DNA of 64,000 nucleotides, taken from NCBI RefSeq assembly GCF_000196015.1, contig NC_007973.1:1302001-1366000 (forward strand), read 5' to 3'. Shown one piece after another: positions 1 to 10,041 of the stretch (the first letter of the stretch is position 1; each line of letters opens with the position of its first letter). A program made the translations under genes and the position numbers. The notes under the pieces are model-generated. The model was given only the letters and a program-made list of their open reading frames with translations, ran no database searches and was not told the DNA's origin. The DNA is from Cupriavidus metallidurans CH34. GTDB lineage: Bacteria > Pseudomonadota > Gammaproteobacteria > Burkholderiales > Burkholderiaceae.

Positions 1-1311
1 AGGGTCATCGGCATCCGGCACGAGGCTGCGCACGGCGGGGCGCGAGGTGCGATACAGGTACGCGACGAGCGACAGAATCGTGCCGAGCAATACGGCCATC
101 TCGAGCCGGATCGCCAGCGTGGCGACGAACGTGCCTACCGCAATCGCGAACTCGGTGCGCGAGAGTCGCGCGATACGGCGCAGGCGCTGGAAATCGAACA
201 GGCCCCAGGCCACGAGCAGCAGCATGGCCGAGATCGCCGCCAGCGGAATCTGCGCCAGCAGCGGCGCGCTGACCATGACGAGCACGACCAGCAGCAGCGC
301 AGAGAACACGCTGGCCAGAGGCGTCTGCGCGCCGGCCTCGAAATTCGGGACCGAGCGGTTCAGCGATCCACAAGAAATGTAGCCGGAGAAAAATCCGCCC
401 GCGATATTCGACAGCCCCTGGCCGATGAACTCGCGGTTGGCGTCGATGTGCTGGCCCGAGCGCAATGCCACGGCCTTGGCAATCGAAATCGACTGGCCGA
501 GCGCGACGATGGTCAGTGCCGAGGCAATGCCCAGCAGGTCAGGCACCGTGCGCCAGTTGATGTCGGGGATATGGAATGGTGGAATCGCCGATGGAATCGG
601 CCCCACCACGTTCACATGCCTGGCGGCGCCCCAACCAGTGGAGTTGAGCAGCAGCGCAACGCCGTAGCCGGCGAGCAGGCCGATCAGCATGAAGGGCGCG
701 CGGCGCGAGATCCGTTTGACGAGCAGCGTGACCGCCAGCGTCACGGCGCCGACGATCAACGCGCTACCGCTGACCGTGTCGAGATTGTCGAGCAGGAAGC
801 GCACCACGCCGAATGCGCTCGTGCCGGTTGGCACGGCAAGCCCAAGCAGATCCTTCAGCGCGTGAAGTCCGATCAAGGTCGCGGCGCCACAGGTGAAACC
901 GAGTAGAACCGATGGCGAAATGAAATTGGCGAGCGATCCGAGCCGGAGCGCGCCTACCGCCAGTTGCAGGATGCCGACCAGCATCGTGACCGCCAGCGCC
1001 AGCGAGATATAGGCGGGGCTGCCCGCAAATGCCACCGGACTCAGCATGGCGAACAGCGCGAGGGAATTGGCGTTGGTCGGTCCCGACATCACATGCCAGC
1101 TCGAGCCGAACAGGGCGGCGACGATGCAGGGGATCACGGCCGTATAGATGCCGTACTGGGGGGGTAGACCGGCCAGCGTGGCAAAGGCCACGCCCTGCGG
1201 TAGCACCAGCACCGCGCCAAGCAGTCCGGCAACCAGATCGGCGCGCAGCGTCAGCGGCGTGACGCGCGGGAGCCAGGGAAACCAGCGCGTCAGGGCCAGA
1301 TTCGCACGCAT
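1..1311 (-). CDS. SulP family anion transporter, 3' end cut by the window edge
   Basis: An open frame reads leftward from ATG at 1311 to base 1 without a stop, giving 437 visible residues. It is an inner-membrane protein with many hydrophobic helices. SulP hallmarks near the N-terminus are LPQGVAFATLAGLPPQYGIY and MSGPTNANSLALF, followed by a long transmembrane core. The family moves sulfate, bicarbonate or other anions with protons or sodium. The cytoplasmic STAS domain expected at the C-terminus lies outside the window, so its presence cannot be judged. The start is only 3 bases after the xth stop, so the gene is probably read with xth and the small gene before it. Family assignment is firm; substrate is unknown. 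Confidence 0.85.
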   Translation of the reverse strand, partial: MRANLALTRWFPWLPRVTPLTLRADLVAGLLGAVLVLPQGVAFATLAGLPPQYGIYTAVIPCIVAALFGSSWHVMSGPTNANSLALFAMLSPVAFAGSPAYISLALAVTMLVGILQLAVGALRLGSLANFISPSVLLGFTCGAATLIGLHALKDLLGLAVPTGTSAFGVVRFLLDNLDTVSGSALIVGAVTLAVTLLVKRISRRAPFMLIGLLAGYGVALLLNSTGWGAARHVNVVGPIPSAIPPFHIPDINWRTVPDLLGIASALTIVALGQSISIAKAVALRSGQHIDANREFIGQGLSNIAGGFFSGYISCGSLNRSVPNFEAGAQTPLASVFSALLLVVLVMVSAPLLAQIPLAAISAMLLLVAWGLFDFQRLRRIARLSRTEFAIAVGTFVATLAIRLEMAVLLGTILSLVAYLYRTSRPAVRSLVPDADDP

Positions 1312-1314
1312 CGG

Positions 1315-2112
1315 CTAGCCGAGCGTGAGCGTGGCCACGACAGGGGTGTGGTCAGACGGCTGCTCCCAGCGGCGCGGCTCCTTGTCGATGACACACGTCG
1401 CGCACTGCCGCGCCAGGTCGGCCGAAAGCAGGATATGGTCGATACGCAACCCGGCATTGCGGCGGAAACCCATCATTCGGTAATCCCACCACGAGAACAT
1501 TTTCTCGGGCTGTTCGAACATGCGGAAGGAGTCAACCAGACCCAGGCCGATCAATGTCTGGAACGCGTCGCGCTCCTGCGGCGAGACCAGGTTCTGGCCC
1601 TCCCACTTGGCCGGGTCGTGGACGTCGCGGTCTTCCGGGGCGATGTTGAAGTCTCCCAGCAGCGCGAGTTTCGGATACCGGGTCATTTCGGCGCGCAGCC
1701 ACTCGATCATGGCCTTGAGCCAGTCGAGCTTGTAGACGAACTTGTCCGAGTCCAGCGCCTGGCCATTCGGGAAGTACGCGCTAATCAGACGTACGTCGCC
1801 GTACGTGCCGGCGATCACGCGTTGCTGCGCATCCTCATAGCCGGGAATGTTGCGCACCACGTCAGTCGGCACGGGCATGGCCGCGTTGCGTGCCAGGATC
1901 GCCACACCGTTGTAGGTTTTCTGACCTGTGAAGATGCTATGGAAGCCGGCCGCTTGGAGTTCGGCCAGCGGGTACTTGTCGTCGGGCAGCTTTAGTTCCT
2001 GCAGGCACAGCGCATCGATCGGCGTGCCCGCGGCATCCTGCGCGCCTAGCCATTGCAGCACCTGCGGCAGACGTACCTTGAGGGAGTTGACGTTCCAGCT
2101 TGCGATTCTCAT
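1315..2112 (-). CDS. xth: exodeoxyribonuclease III (AP endonuclease)
   Basis: A 265-residue protein of the exonuclease III / EEP family that cleaves DNA at abasic sites in base-excision repair and degrades duplex ends 3' to 5'. Visible motifs are ASWNVNSL at residues 4-11, catalytic Glu39 in LQEL, GDFNIAPEDRD in the middle and the terminal SDHTPV with Asp254 and His255. A longer open frame extends upstream, but the ATG at 2112 gives the family's exact N-terminus and overlaps the stop of the preceding gene as ATGA, which decides the start. It sits between the small unknown gene and the SulP transporter on the same strand. Length and motifs are normal for the family. Confidence 0.93.
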   Translation of the reverse strand: MRIASWNVNSLKVRLPQVLQWLGAQDAAGTPIDALCLQELKLPDDKYPLAELQAAGFHSIFTGQKTYNGVAILARNAAMPVPTDVVRNIPGYEDAQQRVIAGTYGDVRLISAYFPNGQALDSDKFVYKLDWLKAMIEWLRAEMTRYPKLALLGDFNIAPEDRDVHDPAKWEGQNLVSPQERDAFQTLIGLGLVDSFRMFEQPEKMFSWWDYRMMGFRRNAGLRIDHILLSADLARQCATCVIDKEPRRWEQPSDHTPVVATLTLG

Positions 2113-2564
2113 ATCTCGTTTTTGTTTGGATTGTCGTTGTCGCCGTGCGCGTCGCCGATGGCGTCCATGCCGCCAAGCAGTCCGCGCTGGTCCAGGATCG
2201 CGTAGGCGATTTCCGGATGGGTATCCATGCTGCGGCGGATCGCGGCCGGGATCGCCTGCCGGGTCTTGCGGCACAGGCCTGGCTGGTCCGCAAGTTCAAT
2301 GCGGAAGCCGCGCGTCGTGCGTACTACGTTGTCGCTCGGCGTGATGCTGACCTCGATACCGAGCAACTCGCGCATCCTCGCCTTCATCCGCTCGAGTTCA
2401 TCGAGTGTGGCAACGTTCTCCAGCCGGTCCACCAGCTTTTTCTCTTCCTGCTGCGTCAGTTGCAGGATGCGCAGATCGGCGTGGGGGTCCGCAAGCAGCG
2501 CGTCGCGATTGCAGACACAGGCGCCCGGTGGACATTCCTTGCGAATCGGGAAAGGAATGTTCAT
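2109..2564 (-). CDS. conserved small protein upstream of xth, function unknown
   Basis: A 151-residue soluble protein that I do not recognise. The N-terminus has a Cys-rich CPPGACVC stretch at about residues 11-18, which could bind a metal. A charged helical middle (about 38-70) looks coiled-coil-like. The tail is acidic and Asn/Asp-rich. It overlaps xth by 4 bases (ATGA), so the two are translationally coupled, and prlC lies 38 bases upstream on the same strand. Codon use resembles its neighbours, and the tight coupling argues that it is a real gene. The link to DNA repair is inferred only from position. Confidence 0.7.
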   Translation of the reverse strand: MNIPFPIRKECPPGACVCNRDALLADPHADLRILQLTQQEEKKLVDRLENVATLDELERMKARMRELLGIEVSITPSDNVVRTTRGFRIELADQPGLCRKTRQAIPAAIRRSMDTHPEIAYAILDQRGLLGGMDAIGDAHGDNDNPNKNEI

Positions 2565-2602
2565 GGTCCGGGCGCCTGGGGGCAGGGCGGGGTGGGTGGC
2601 GG

Positions 2603-4705
2603 TCAGGCAGCGACTGCTGCTTCCGTCATGCCACCGTGCCGCAGCAGTGCGTCGATCTGCGGCGCGCGGCCGCGGAACGCCACGAACGATTCCATCGCCG
2701 GGCGGCTACCGCCCACCGACAGGATCTCGCGGCGATAACGCTCGCCGGTGGCGCTGTCGAGCACGCTGCCGGAGAGCTGCGCGGCTTCCTCGAATGCTGC
2801 GTAAACATCGGCGGACAACACTTCGGCCCACTTGTAGCTGTAGTAACCGGCGGCATAGCCACCCGCGAAGATGTGGCTGAACGTGTTCGGCCAGCGCGAC
2901 AGCGGCGACTGGGGCACCACATGCTTCGCGTCGTTGATCTGGCGCGACAGCTCGAGCACCGATACCGCGCCCTGCGGGTCGTAGTCGGTATGCAGGTGCA
3001 TGTCGAACGACGAGAACACGATCTGGCGCAGCGTCATCATGCCGTTCTGGAAGTTCTTCGCGGCCAGCATGCGATCGAACAGCGCGCGCGGCAGCGGCGC
3101 GCCGGTTTCCACGTGGGCCGTCATCGTCGACAGCACCTCGTATTCCCAGCAGAAGTTCTCCATGAACTGTGACGGCAGCTCCACGGCATCCCATTCCACG
3201 CCGTTGATGCCGGACACGCCGAGGTCGCCCACCTGCGTCAGCATATGGTGCAGCCCGTGGCCGAACTCGTGGAACATCGTGATCACTTCATCATGCGTGA
3301 ACAGGGCGGGCTTGTCGCCGACCGGCGCGGTGAAATTGCAGGTCAGGTAGGCCACCGGCGTTTGCACGGTGCCGTTGCCGCGTTCCTTGCGGCCACGCGC
3401 ATCGTCCATCCAGGCGCCGCCGCGCTTGCCTTCGCGCGCGTACAGGTCAATGTAGAACTGGGCGAGCAGTGCGCCCTGGGGCGACACCACGCGGAAGAAG
3501 CGCACGTCCTTGTGCCAGGTCTGCGTCGTGTCCGGCTGGATGCGGACCGAGAACAGCTTCTCGGCGACGCCGAACAGCCCTTCGAGCACCTTCGGTTCCT
3601 GGAAGTACTGCTTGACCTCGTCGTCGGAGAACGAATAGCGCTTCTGGCGCAGCTTTTCGGACGCGTAGGCGACATCCCACGGCGCGACGTCGTTCAGGCC
3701 GAGTTCGGCCGCGGCGAACTCGCGCAGTTCGGTCCAGTCGTGTTCAGCGAACGGGCGGGCCTTGACGGCCAGTTCGTCGAGGAACTTGAGCACTTCGGCT
3801 GGCGACTCGGCCATTTTCGGCACCAGCGAGACTTCGCCATAGTTGGCGTAGCCCAGCATATGCGCCTCTTCACGGCGTAGCGTCAGTTGCTCGCGCATAT
3901 TGGCCGTGTTGTCCCAGTCGGCCTGACCATTGCCGTGCTGCGGGCCCAGTTCCGAGGCGCGCGTGACGCTGGCCTCGTACATGGTCTGGCGCAGCGCGCG
4001 GTCGTCCGCATACTGCAGCACCGGGAAGTACGACGGAAAGTGCAGCGTGAACTTCCAGCCTGCCTTGCCATCCTTCTGGGCGGCCAGCGCCGCGGCTTCC
4101 TTTGCGTCGGCCGGAATACCGGACAGGCGTGCCTCGTCCTCGATATATAGGGCGTAGCCATTGGTGGCATCGAGCACGTGGTCGGAGAACGCCTTCGACA
4201 GTTGCGCCTGCTGTTCCTGGATCTCGGCAAAGCGCGGCTTCTTGTCCTCGGCCAGTTCGGCGCCGCCCAGGCGGAATCCGCGCAGCTCGTTCTCGAGCAG
4301 TTGCTTGCGCGCTGGCGAAAGGCCTGCGAACTCGGGGCCGGCGGCGACGGCCTTGTACTTCTCGTACAGGGCCAGACTCTGGCCCAGCGATGACCAGAAT
4401 TCGGTCATGCGGGGCAGGTTGTCGGCGTGTGCCTTGCGCAACTCGGGGGTGTCGGCTACGGCGCTGAGATGCCCGACCACGCCCCAGGCGCGGCCGAGCG
4501 GCTCCGTGGCGACCTCCAGTGCCTCAACGGCGCTGGCCCAGGTGGCGGGGGTGGCCGGGTCCTCGGCGCGGGCGACGGCTGCCTGCGCCTGGGCGAGCAG
4601 CACGTCCAGCGCCGGGCCAATGTGCTCGGGCCGGATCTCCGCGAAGCGCGGCAGGTCGGAGAAATCAAGCAGAGGGTTGCTGGCGCGGTCGGTAGTATCA
4701 GTCAT
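2603..4705 (-). CDS. prlC: oligopeptidase A (M3 zinc metallopeptidase)
   Basis: A 700-residue cytoplasmic metallopeptidase that degrades oligopeptides, including cleaved signal peptides, downstream of the ATP-dependent proteases. The zinc motif HEFGH is at residues 479-483, continuing as GLHH; a family-typical Glu (MENFCWEYE) follows about 30 residues later. The length matches E. coli PrlC/OpdA. The open frame begins 13 codons earlier, but ATG at 4705 gives the usual MTDTT...NPLLDFSDLPRF N-terminus. It lies downstream of folD on the same strand with a gap of about 130 bases, so it may share a transcript or have its own weak promoter. Confidence 0.93.
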   Translation of the reverse strand: MTDTTDRASNPLLDFSDLPRFAEIRPEHIGPALDVLLAQAQAAVARAEDPATPATWASAVEALEVATEPLGRAWGVVGHLSAVADTPELRKAHADNLPRMTEFWSSLGQSLALYEKYKAVAAGPEFAGLSPARKQLLENELRGFRLGGAELAEDKKPRFAEIQEQQAQLSKAFSDHVLDATNGYALYIEDEARLSGIPADAKEAAALAAQKDGKAGWKFTLHFPSYFPVLQYADDRALRQTMYEASVTRASELGPQHGNGQADWDNTANMREQLTLRREEAHMLGYANYGEVSLVPKMAESPAEVLKFLDELAVKARPFAEHDWTELREFAAAELGLNDVAPWDVAYASEKLRQKRYSFSDDEVKQYFQEPKVLEGLFGVAEKLFSVRIQPDTTQTWHKDVRFFRVVSPQGALLAQFYIDLYAREGKRGGAWMDDARGRKERGNGTVQTPVAYLTCNFTAPVGDKPALFTHDEVITMFHEFGHGLHHMLTQVGDLGVSGINGVEWDAVELPSQFMENFCWEYEVLSTMTAHVETGAPLPRALFDRMLAAKNFQNGMMTLRQIVFSSFDMHLHTDYDPQGAVSVLELSRQINDAKHVVPQSPLSRWPNTFSHIFAGGYAAGYYSYKWAEVLSADVYAAFEEAAQLSGSVLDSATGERYRREILSVGGSRPAMESFVAFRGRAPQIDALLRHGGMTEAAVAA

Positions 4706-4838
4706 GGTGGCAAATTCCGATTGGCTGCCGGGATGCGGCATCACACGTGCAAGATGAGGCCTATGCGCCGAAATATCCAGTACGACTTAGCTATTGGCGC
4801 AATTGGCCCATCGCTCAGGCCATCACCTAGAGCATCAC

Positions 4839-5696
4839 TCAGGCGATGCCGGCTTCGCGTTCCGCGGCTTCCAGCGTGTTGATCAGCAGCATCGTGATCG
4901 TCATCGGGCCGACGCCACCCGGAACCGGGGTGATATGGCCGGCCACTTCGCGCACACCGGCGAAGTCCACATCGCCGCACAGCTTGCCGGCGTCGTCACG
5001 GTTCATGCCTACGTCGATCACCACGGCGCCCGGCTTGACGATGTCGGCAGTAATGATGTTGCGGCGACCCACGGCAGCGACGATCACGTCGGCGTCGCGC
5101 GTATGGGCGGCGAGGTCGCGCGTCTTGCTATTGCAGATCGTTACGGTTGCGCCAGCCTGCAGCAGCATCATGGCCATCGGCTTGCCGACGATGTTCGAGG
5201 CACCCACCACCACGGCACGCGCGCCGCGCAGCGGGTACTGGATCGATTCGAGCATCTTCATGCAGCCGTACGGCGTGCAGGGGCGGAACAGGGGGGCGCC
5301 GGTCATCAGCGCGCCGGCGTTGGCCACGTGGAAGCCGTCGACGTCCTTTTCCGGGGCGATGGCTTCGAGCACCTTGTGGCTGTCGATATGCTTGGGCAGC
5401 GGCAGTTGGACCAGGATCCCGTGGATCTTCGGGTCGTTGTTCAGTTCGTCGATGCGGGCCAGCAGGTCGGCTTCGGACAGGTCGGCCGGGTAGCGGTTCA
5501 GCGACGAATAGAATCCGTTGTCCTCGCACGCCTTCACCTTGTTGCGCACATAGACCTGGCTGGCGGGGTCCTCGCCCACGAGCACCACGGCCAGGCCGGG
5601 CTGGTGGCCGGCCGCGGTCAGGCGGGCAGCGCGCTGGGCGGCCTCGGCGCGGATTTGTTTGGCAAGGGCGTTACCGTCGATCAGGTGAGCGGACAT
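4839..5696 (-). CDS. folD: bifunctional methylenetetrahydrofolate dehydrogenase / methenyltetrahydrofolate cyclohydrolase
   Basis: A 285-residue cytosolic enzyme of one-carbon metabolism that oxidises 5,10-methylene-THF with NADP+ and hydrolyses the product to 10-formyl-THF. Family motifs are [20 protein letters not shown] (about residues 40-59, with the catalytic Tyr/Lys pair), [14 protein letters not shown], the nucleotide-binding [10 protein letters not shown] and the closing [14 protein letters not shown]. The start at 5696 ([16 protein letters not shown]) matches the family; the longer upstream frame is non-coding. It diverges from the CbiM-like membrane gene across about 170 bases that must hold both promoters. 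Confidence 0.95.
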   Translation of the reverse strand: MSAHLIDGNALAKQIRAEAAQRAARLTAAGHQPGLAVVLVGEDPASQVYVRNKVKACEDNGFYSSLNRYPADLSEADLLARIDELNNDPKIHGILVQLPLPKHIDSHKVLEAIAPEKDVDGFHVANAGALMTGAPLFRPCTPYGCMKMLESIQYPLRGARAVVVGASNIVGKPMAMMLLQAGATVTICNSKTRDLAAHTRDADVIVAAVGRRNIITADIVKPGAVVIDVGMNRDDAGKLCGDVDFAGVREVAGHITPVPGGVGPMTITMLLINTLEAAEREAGIA

Positions 5697-5865
5697 GGGG
5701 ATACGTGACTGGAGAGGCTTGGGGAAACGGGGAGCGACGCCGGCGGGGGTCGCCAGCGTCGCTCGTGAAACCCGGATTATAAAGGGGTTGATCAGAATCA
5801 GAACGGGCTGCCTGGCTTGATCGGATACAACCCGGTTTCTGGCCGGGGCTGCTAGCATCCGCCCG

Positions 5866-6561
5866 ATGCAGATCGACGATTCCTCACTTCAGGCCCTGTT
5901 GGCAACCTGGCCGCTTCCGACCCTCTCCGTGGCGATGCTCGCCTGGGTGGTGTCGCAGCGGCCATGGCGGCTGCTGCGGCAGGAACCGCTCCAGCACGCC
6001 TGGCTCGGCGGGCTCGTCTTCCTGACCTTGCTGTGGTCGGCGCGGGCGACGGTCGGGACCGGGGTCGTGGTCCAACTGATGGGGGCCCCGCTGGCGGTGA
6101 CGATGTTCGGGCTGCCGCTGGCGATGCTGACGCTGGCCATTGTCGATCTGGTGTCGCTGCTGGGGCTGGCTTACCTGGCGGGGCAGGGCTGGGCGGATAT
6201 CGCCTGGGTGTCCCTGGCGCCGCGCTTCATCTGGATGGCGGCGGCTCCGGGGTTGCTGACTGCCGGGCTACAGGCCGTGATGCGACGCCGACTACCGCGC
6301 CACCCGTTCATCTTCATTCTCGGTCACGGCTATTTCGCCCCGCTGGTGGCCGCCATCGTCGCCGGCGGCCTTCGCACGCTCTGGCAGTTCCATTTGGGAC
6401 CGCCCCATGCCGGGCTGACGATCGGGGACAGCCTGACCGGCGCCGTGGTGATCGGGTTCGGTGAGGCATTCCTGACGGGGATGCTGGTGGCGATCTTCGT
6501 CGTCTATCGCCCGCAATGGGTGCTGACGTTCACAGACGAGGACTATCTGACGGGGAAGTAA
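5866..6561 (+). CDS. CbiM-like / energy-coupling factor type integral membrane protein
   Basis: A 231-residue, very hydrophobic protein with about six to seven predicted membrane segments and short loops. The pattern fits the predicted-permease family related to CbiM (COG3235-like), often annotated as an energy-coupling factor transporter permease. No ATPase or T-component gene is adjacent, so it stands alone here and the substrate is unknown. The start at ATG 5866 follows the folD divergence. The C-terminus ends in a short hydrophilic tail ([10 protein letters not shown]). Family assignment rests on overall pattern, not on a sharp catalytic motif. Confidence 0.65.
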   Translation: MQIDDSSLQALLATWPLPTLSVAMLAWVVSQRPWRLLRQEPLQHAWLGGLVFLTLLWSARATVGTGVVVQLMGAPLAVTMFGLPLAMLTLAIVDLVSLLGLAYLAGQGWADIAWVSLAPRFIWMAAAPGLLTAGLQAVMRRRLPRHPFIFILGHGYFAPLVAAIVAGGLRTLWQFHLGPPHAGLTIGDSLTGAVVIGFGEAFLTGMLVAIFVVYRPQWVLTFTDEDYLTGK

Positions 6562-6658
6562 CGAGCGGCCAAGGGAAGGACAAGCGCCGTTCGGCCGGCA
6601 GTGGGCAGGGAGGCGGCTCCTTCCCCCGCGACGGGGAGAAGGAGCGGCAAGGCGGGAC

Positions 6659-7291
6659 TCAGCTATTGCGCGAGAGCGCCAGGCGCAACAGATCCGCCAC
6701 CGTGTTGACGTTGAGCTTTTCCATGATGTTGGCGCGGTGCGCCTCCACGGTCTTGATGGAAATGCCCAGGTCGTCGGCGATCTGCTTGTTCAGACGGCCT
6801 GCCACGATGCGCTCGAGCACCTGCTGCTCGCGCGTGGTCAGCTTGCTCAGCAGGTCCTTGGCGGCACGCTGCTCGCGCGCGGCCGAGTGATCGGTGCGGG
6901 CTTTCTGCAGCATCCGTTCCACCAGCGAGCGCAGTTCCGATTCGTCGAACGGCTTCTCGATGAAGTCGATCGCGCCGCGCTTCATCGTCGAGACCGCCAT
7001 CGGCACGTCGCCGTGGCCGGTGATGAAGACGATCGGGATGTCGATGTTCTCGGCGATCATGCGCTCCTGCAACTCCGGGCCGCTCATGCCGGGCATACGG
7101 ACGTCCAGGATCAGGCACGAAACCTGGCTGGCGTCGTAGGCGGACAGGAACTGCTCGGCGCTGTTGAAGCTGCGCACCTGGTAGCCGTTGCCCTCGAGCA
7201 GCCAGGTCAGCGAGTCACGCATGGCTTCATCGTCGTCGACGATGAATACGGTCTCGCCACGATGAGGCGTGGGGCTGGGCGTTGCGGTCAT
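6659..7291 (-). CDS. FixJ-family response regulator (REC + LuxR-type HTH)
   Basis: A 210-residue DNA-binding response regulator. The receiver domain (residues about 14-130) has the acidic pair in FIVDDDEA, phospho-acceptor Asp63 in ILDVRMPG and Lys in the IEKPF loop. A LuxR/FixJ HTH follows (about 147-205: LTTREQQVLERIVAGRLNKQ and IKTVEAHRANIMEKL). ATG 7291 is chosen because the upstream extension lies in the intergenic gap. It is 137 bases downstream of the histidine kinase gene on the same strand, clearly its partner. The divergent neighbour is the PDH operon, which makes central carbon metabolism a possible target; that is inference. Confidence 0.9.
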   Translation of the reverse strand: MTATPSPTPHRGETVFIVDDDEAMRDSLTWLLEGNGYQVRSFNSAEQFLSAYDASQVSCLILDVRMPGMSGPELQERMIAENIDIPIVFITGHGDVPMAVSTMKRGAIDFIEKPFDESELRSLVERMLQKARTDHSAAREQRAAKDLLSKLTTREQQVLERIVAGRLNKQIADDLGISIKTVEAHRANIMEKLNVNTVADLLRLALSRNS

Positions 7292-7428
7292 GAAATCTCC
7301 TGGGGCAAAGTCGTTTGCAACGAAGTGTAACCGCCAGCGGCAGTGCGCAACACCCCGGGTGAACGATCCGGACGACCTCCCGATGCCCCGCGGCAGAGGG
7401 TCGTCCGCTTCGCCCGAGGGCATCCCCG

Positions 7429-10041
7429 TTACTGTTCGGGTAGCGCAGGCTGCAGCGGCAGGGTGATTTTAAACGTACAGCCGATGCCGTCCACATTGTT
7501 TTCTACCCACAGACGGCCTTGATGGGATTCGATGATCGAACGGCAGATATTCAGGCCCATGCCCATGCCGTCCGCTTTGGTGCTGAAGAACGGCTCGAAC
7601 AGGCGCTCCTTGGTGGCTTCGTCCACGCCGGGGCCCTGGTCGATCACGTCGATACAGACGCTCTGGCCAAATTCGACGTTTTCTACGCGCGCGTGCAACC
7701 GTACCACGCCCGCGGCGCGCAGGGCCGGCATGCCGGCCATCGCTTCCACGGCATTCTTGAGCAGGTTGACCAGTACCTGCTCGATCAGCACCGGGTCCAC
7801 GTAGAGCATCAGCGGCGGGGTCGGCAGGCGGGTCAGGATCGTGACGCGGCGCCGCGCGGCCTCCAGGTCGGCCAGGCCGACGGCATCGGCCACGATGTCG
7901 TGCAGCGAGGCTTCGCGCCGCTGCGGCTGGCTACGCTTCACGAAACCGCGAATGCGGCTGATGATCGTGCCCGCGCGCACTGCCTGTGCCGAGGTCTTTT
8001 CCAGCACCGGGATCAGGTCTTCCGGCGTGCTCCGGCCCGAATGCAGGCGAGCCACGGCGCCCATGCAGTAGTTGTTGATGGCCGCCAGCGGCTGGTTCAG
8101 CTCGTGCGCCAGCGACGACGCCATCTCGCCCATTGTGGTCAGGCGGCTCGTGAACTGCAGGCGTTCCTCGTGCTGGCGCGCCATTTCCTCGGCTGCCTTG
8201 CGCACCGTGATGTCGGTGGCGATCTGCATCTGCGCGAGGTGGCCGTCCACCCACTGGATATAGCGGCGGCGCACTTCAAACCATTTCTGCATGTCCGGCA
8301 CGAACACCTCGCGGGCGTCGGACGCGTACGGCATCAGTTCCGAGGCGGGCAGGCCGGCATAGGCATCGACGAAGTCGGTGTTGTCGCTCGACATCTGGTC
8401 CTTGTCGAAGTCGTCCCCGGCCAGCTTCAGGTGGCCCTCGGCTTCCCAGCCGAAGAGCTGCCGATAGTAGCGGTTGGCGAACAGCAACTCGGCCTTGTCC
8501 GTGGCCAGCACAGATACAGCCGCGTCCAGGCTTTCCAGCACCGTCGTGAAGCGGTCGTGCGCGGCGGCGAGTTCCTCGCGGGCGCGCTTCGGCTCGGTGA
8601 TGTCCGTCATCGAGCTCATCCAGCCCGTATGGCGGCCACGGCCGTCTACCAGCGGCGATACGTACATGCGGGCGAAGAAGCTGCTGCCGTCACGGCGCAT
8701 GACGCGCATTTCATAGCCGGTGGCCGGCGACTTGCCCTGCAGCGTCAGGTCGATCTGCTTCTGCATCTCCTGCTGGTCATTGGGCGGCCAGTACGGGAAG
8801 GGCGGCACGCGGCCGACCAGATCGTTCTCGGTCCAGCCGGTCATGCGGCAGAACGCGGGATTCACGTAGGTGATTCGCCCGTTCAGGTCCAGTGCCCGCA
8901 GCCCGATCAGCATCGAGTTTTCCATCGCGCGACGGAACGAGGTTTCGGCCAGCAGGGCGCGCTGGGCTTCGGAGCGGCGGCTGGTATGGCGCCACATGCT
9001 CCACAGACTCCACAGCAGGAAGCACGACAGGCCCACCACCAGCCACAGCAACATGTTGTTGGGCAGGTTCGAGGGCGGTGGGTAGGCGTCGGCGCGCAGG
9101 GACAGCGAATGGCCCGGCGGGTCGAGCAGGACCTCGTAGGACAGCGCATTGCCCGGTACCGGCCGTACCGAGGTGCTGGCCCGGGTCTGGTTGTTCTTGT
9201 CGATCAGCGAGAAGCGGTAACGCTCGGTCAGTTCCGGTGGCAGCAGGTGCGTCAGGATGCCGTTGATCGAGTAGAGCGCGCCCAGCGTGCCCAGGAACTC
9301 GTTATCGCGCACGATCGGCACTTCCATCAGCATGAAGCTGTCGCCGCGATCGTTCATCAGCGGCCGGGAATAGACCACACGCTGGGTCTCGCGCGCGGCG
9401 TCGAACGTGTCCAGGACCTCGGGCTCGAGCGGCTGATCGGCGGTTTCGCGCAGGCGGGCGGCGAATTCCGACGTCGATGGCAGCGACCAGCGGCCGCGCC
9501 GCGTGGCGTCGAGCCAGTTGATGAAGACGATCTCCGGGTTCTCGCGCAGGATTTCCTGTGCGGCCGTCCGGTAGGCGCCCTGGTCGAGCTGCGCGGCCGC
9601 GATATCCCGCGCCAGCGAGGCCAACTGGTCCTGGTTGCTCAGCAGGGACAGGCGCACGCGCTGCTGCGCCCAGGCGGCGTCGCGGTACAGCGCGTCGCGC
9701 TGCTGCTGGTGCTCGGTTTCGTGGAGCGACCAGAGGATGACGCCCATCGCTACCGTGAACAGCACGATGGCCACGAGCGGGATGAACATGAACCAGCTCG
9801 TAGCGACGAGATTGCGCCAGCGCGTGATCCAGAGGCGGCGGGGGGCGGCGGCCAGCGGCGTGCCGCCGTCCGTGCCATCGGTGCTGTCTTGTGCCTCGAC
9901 CTGGGGGGTGCCATGAGCGTTGGCACCGTTGCTACGGTCGGCATGGACTACCCCGTGAGGGGCATCGCTGACGGCGCCGGCAGGGTTCGGAGGCAGAATG
10001 GCCGTGCGCAGGCCGGAGAGAATTCGTTTGAGAAACTGCAT
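7429..10041 (-). CDS. membrane PAS sensor histidine kinase (FixL/DctB-like)
   Basis: An 870-residue sensor kinase. The N-terminus has a membrane helix (FMFIPLVAIVLFTVAMGVIL), an extracytoplasmic domain of about 230 residues, then a second helix (LLWLVVGLSCFLLWSLW). Two PAS domains follow (the first contains NPAFCRMTGWTENDLVG). The HisKA box LAHELNQPLAAINN holds the phospho-acceptor at about His646, and the ATPase domain shows NLLKNAVEAM and DQGPGV. The start at 10041 gives MQFLKRILSGLRTAIL; an earlier frame start at 10185 would add an unconvincing leader. Paired with the response regulator just downstream. The signal is unknown; the periplasmic domain suggests a small extracellular molecule. 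Confidence 0.9.
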   Translation of the reverse strand: MQFLKRILSGLRTAILPPNPAGAVSDAPHGVVHADRSNGANAHGTPQVEAQDSTDGTDGGTPLAAAPRRLWITRWRNLVATSWFMFIPLVAIVLFTVAMGVILWSLHETEHQQQRDALYRDAAWAQQRVRLSLLSNQDQLASLARDIAAAQLDQGAYRTAAQEILRENPEIVFINWLDATRRGRWSLPSTSEFAARLRETADQPLEPEVLDTFDAARETQRVVYSRPLMNDRGDSFMLMEVPIVRDNEFLGTLGALYSINGILTHLLPPELTERYRFSLIDKNNQTRASTSVRPVPGNALSYEVLLDPPGHSLSLRADAYPPPSNLPNNMLLWLVVGLSCFLLWSLWSMWRHTSRRSEAQRALLAETSFRRAMENSMLIGLRALDLNGRITYVNPAFCRMTGWTENDLVGRVPPFPYWPPNDQQEMQKQIDLTLQGKSPATGYEMRVMRRDGSSFFARMYVSPLVDGRGRHTGWMSSMTDITEPKRAREELAAAHDRFTTVLESLDAAVSVLATDKAELLFANRYYRQLFGWEAEGHLKLAGDDFDKDQMSSDNTDFVDAYAGLPASELMPYASDAREVFVPDMQKWFEVRRRYIQWVDGHLAQMQIATDITVRKAAEEMARQHEERLQFTSRLTTMGEMASSLAHELNQPLAAINNYCMGAVARLHSGRSTPEDLIPVLEKTSAQAVRAGTIISRIRGFVKRSQPQRREASLHDIVADAVGLADLEAARRRVTILTRLPTPPLMLYVDPVLIEQVLVNLLKNAVEAMAGMPALRAAGVVRLHARVENVEFGQSVCIDVIDQGPGVDEATKERLFEPFFSTKADGMGMGLNICRSIIESHQGRLWVENNVDGIGCTFKITLPLQPALPEQ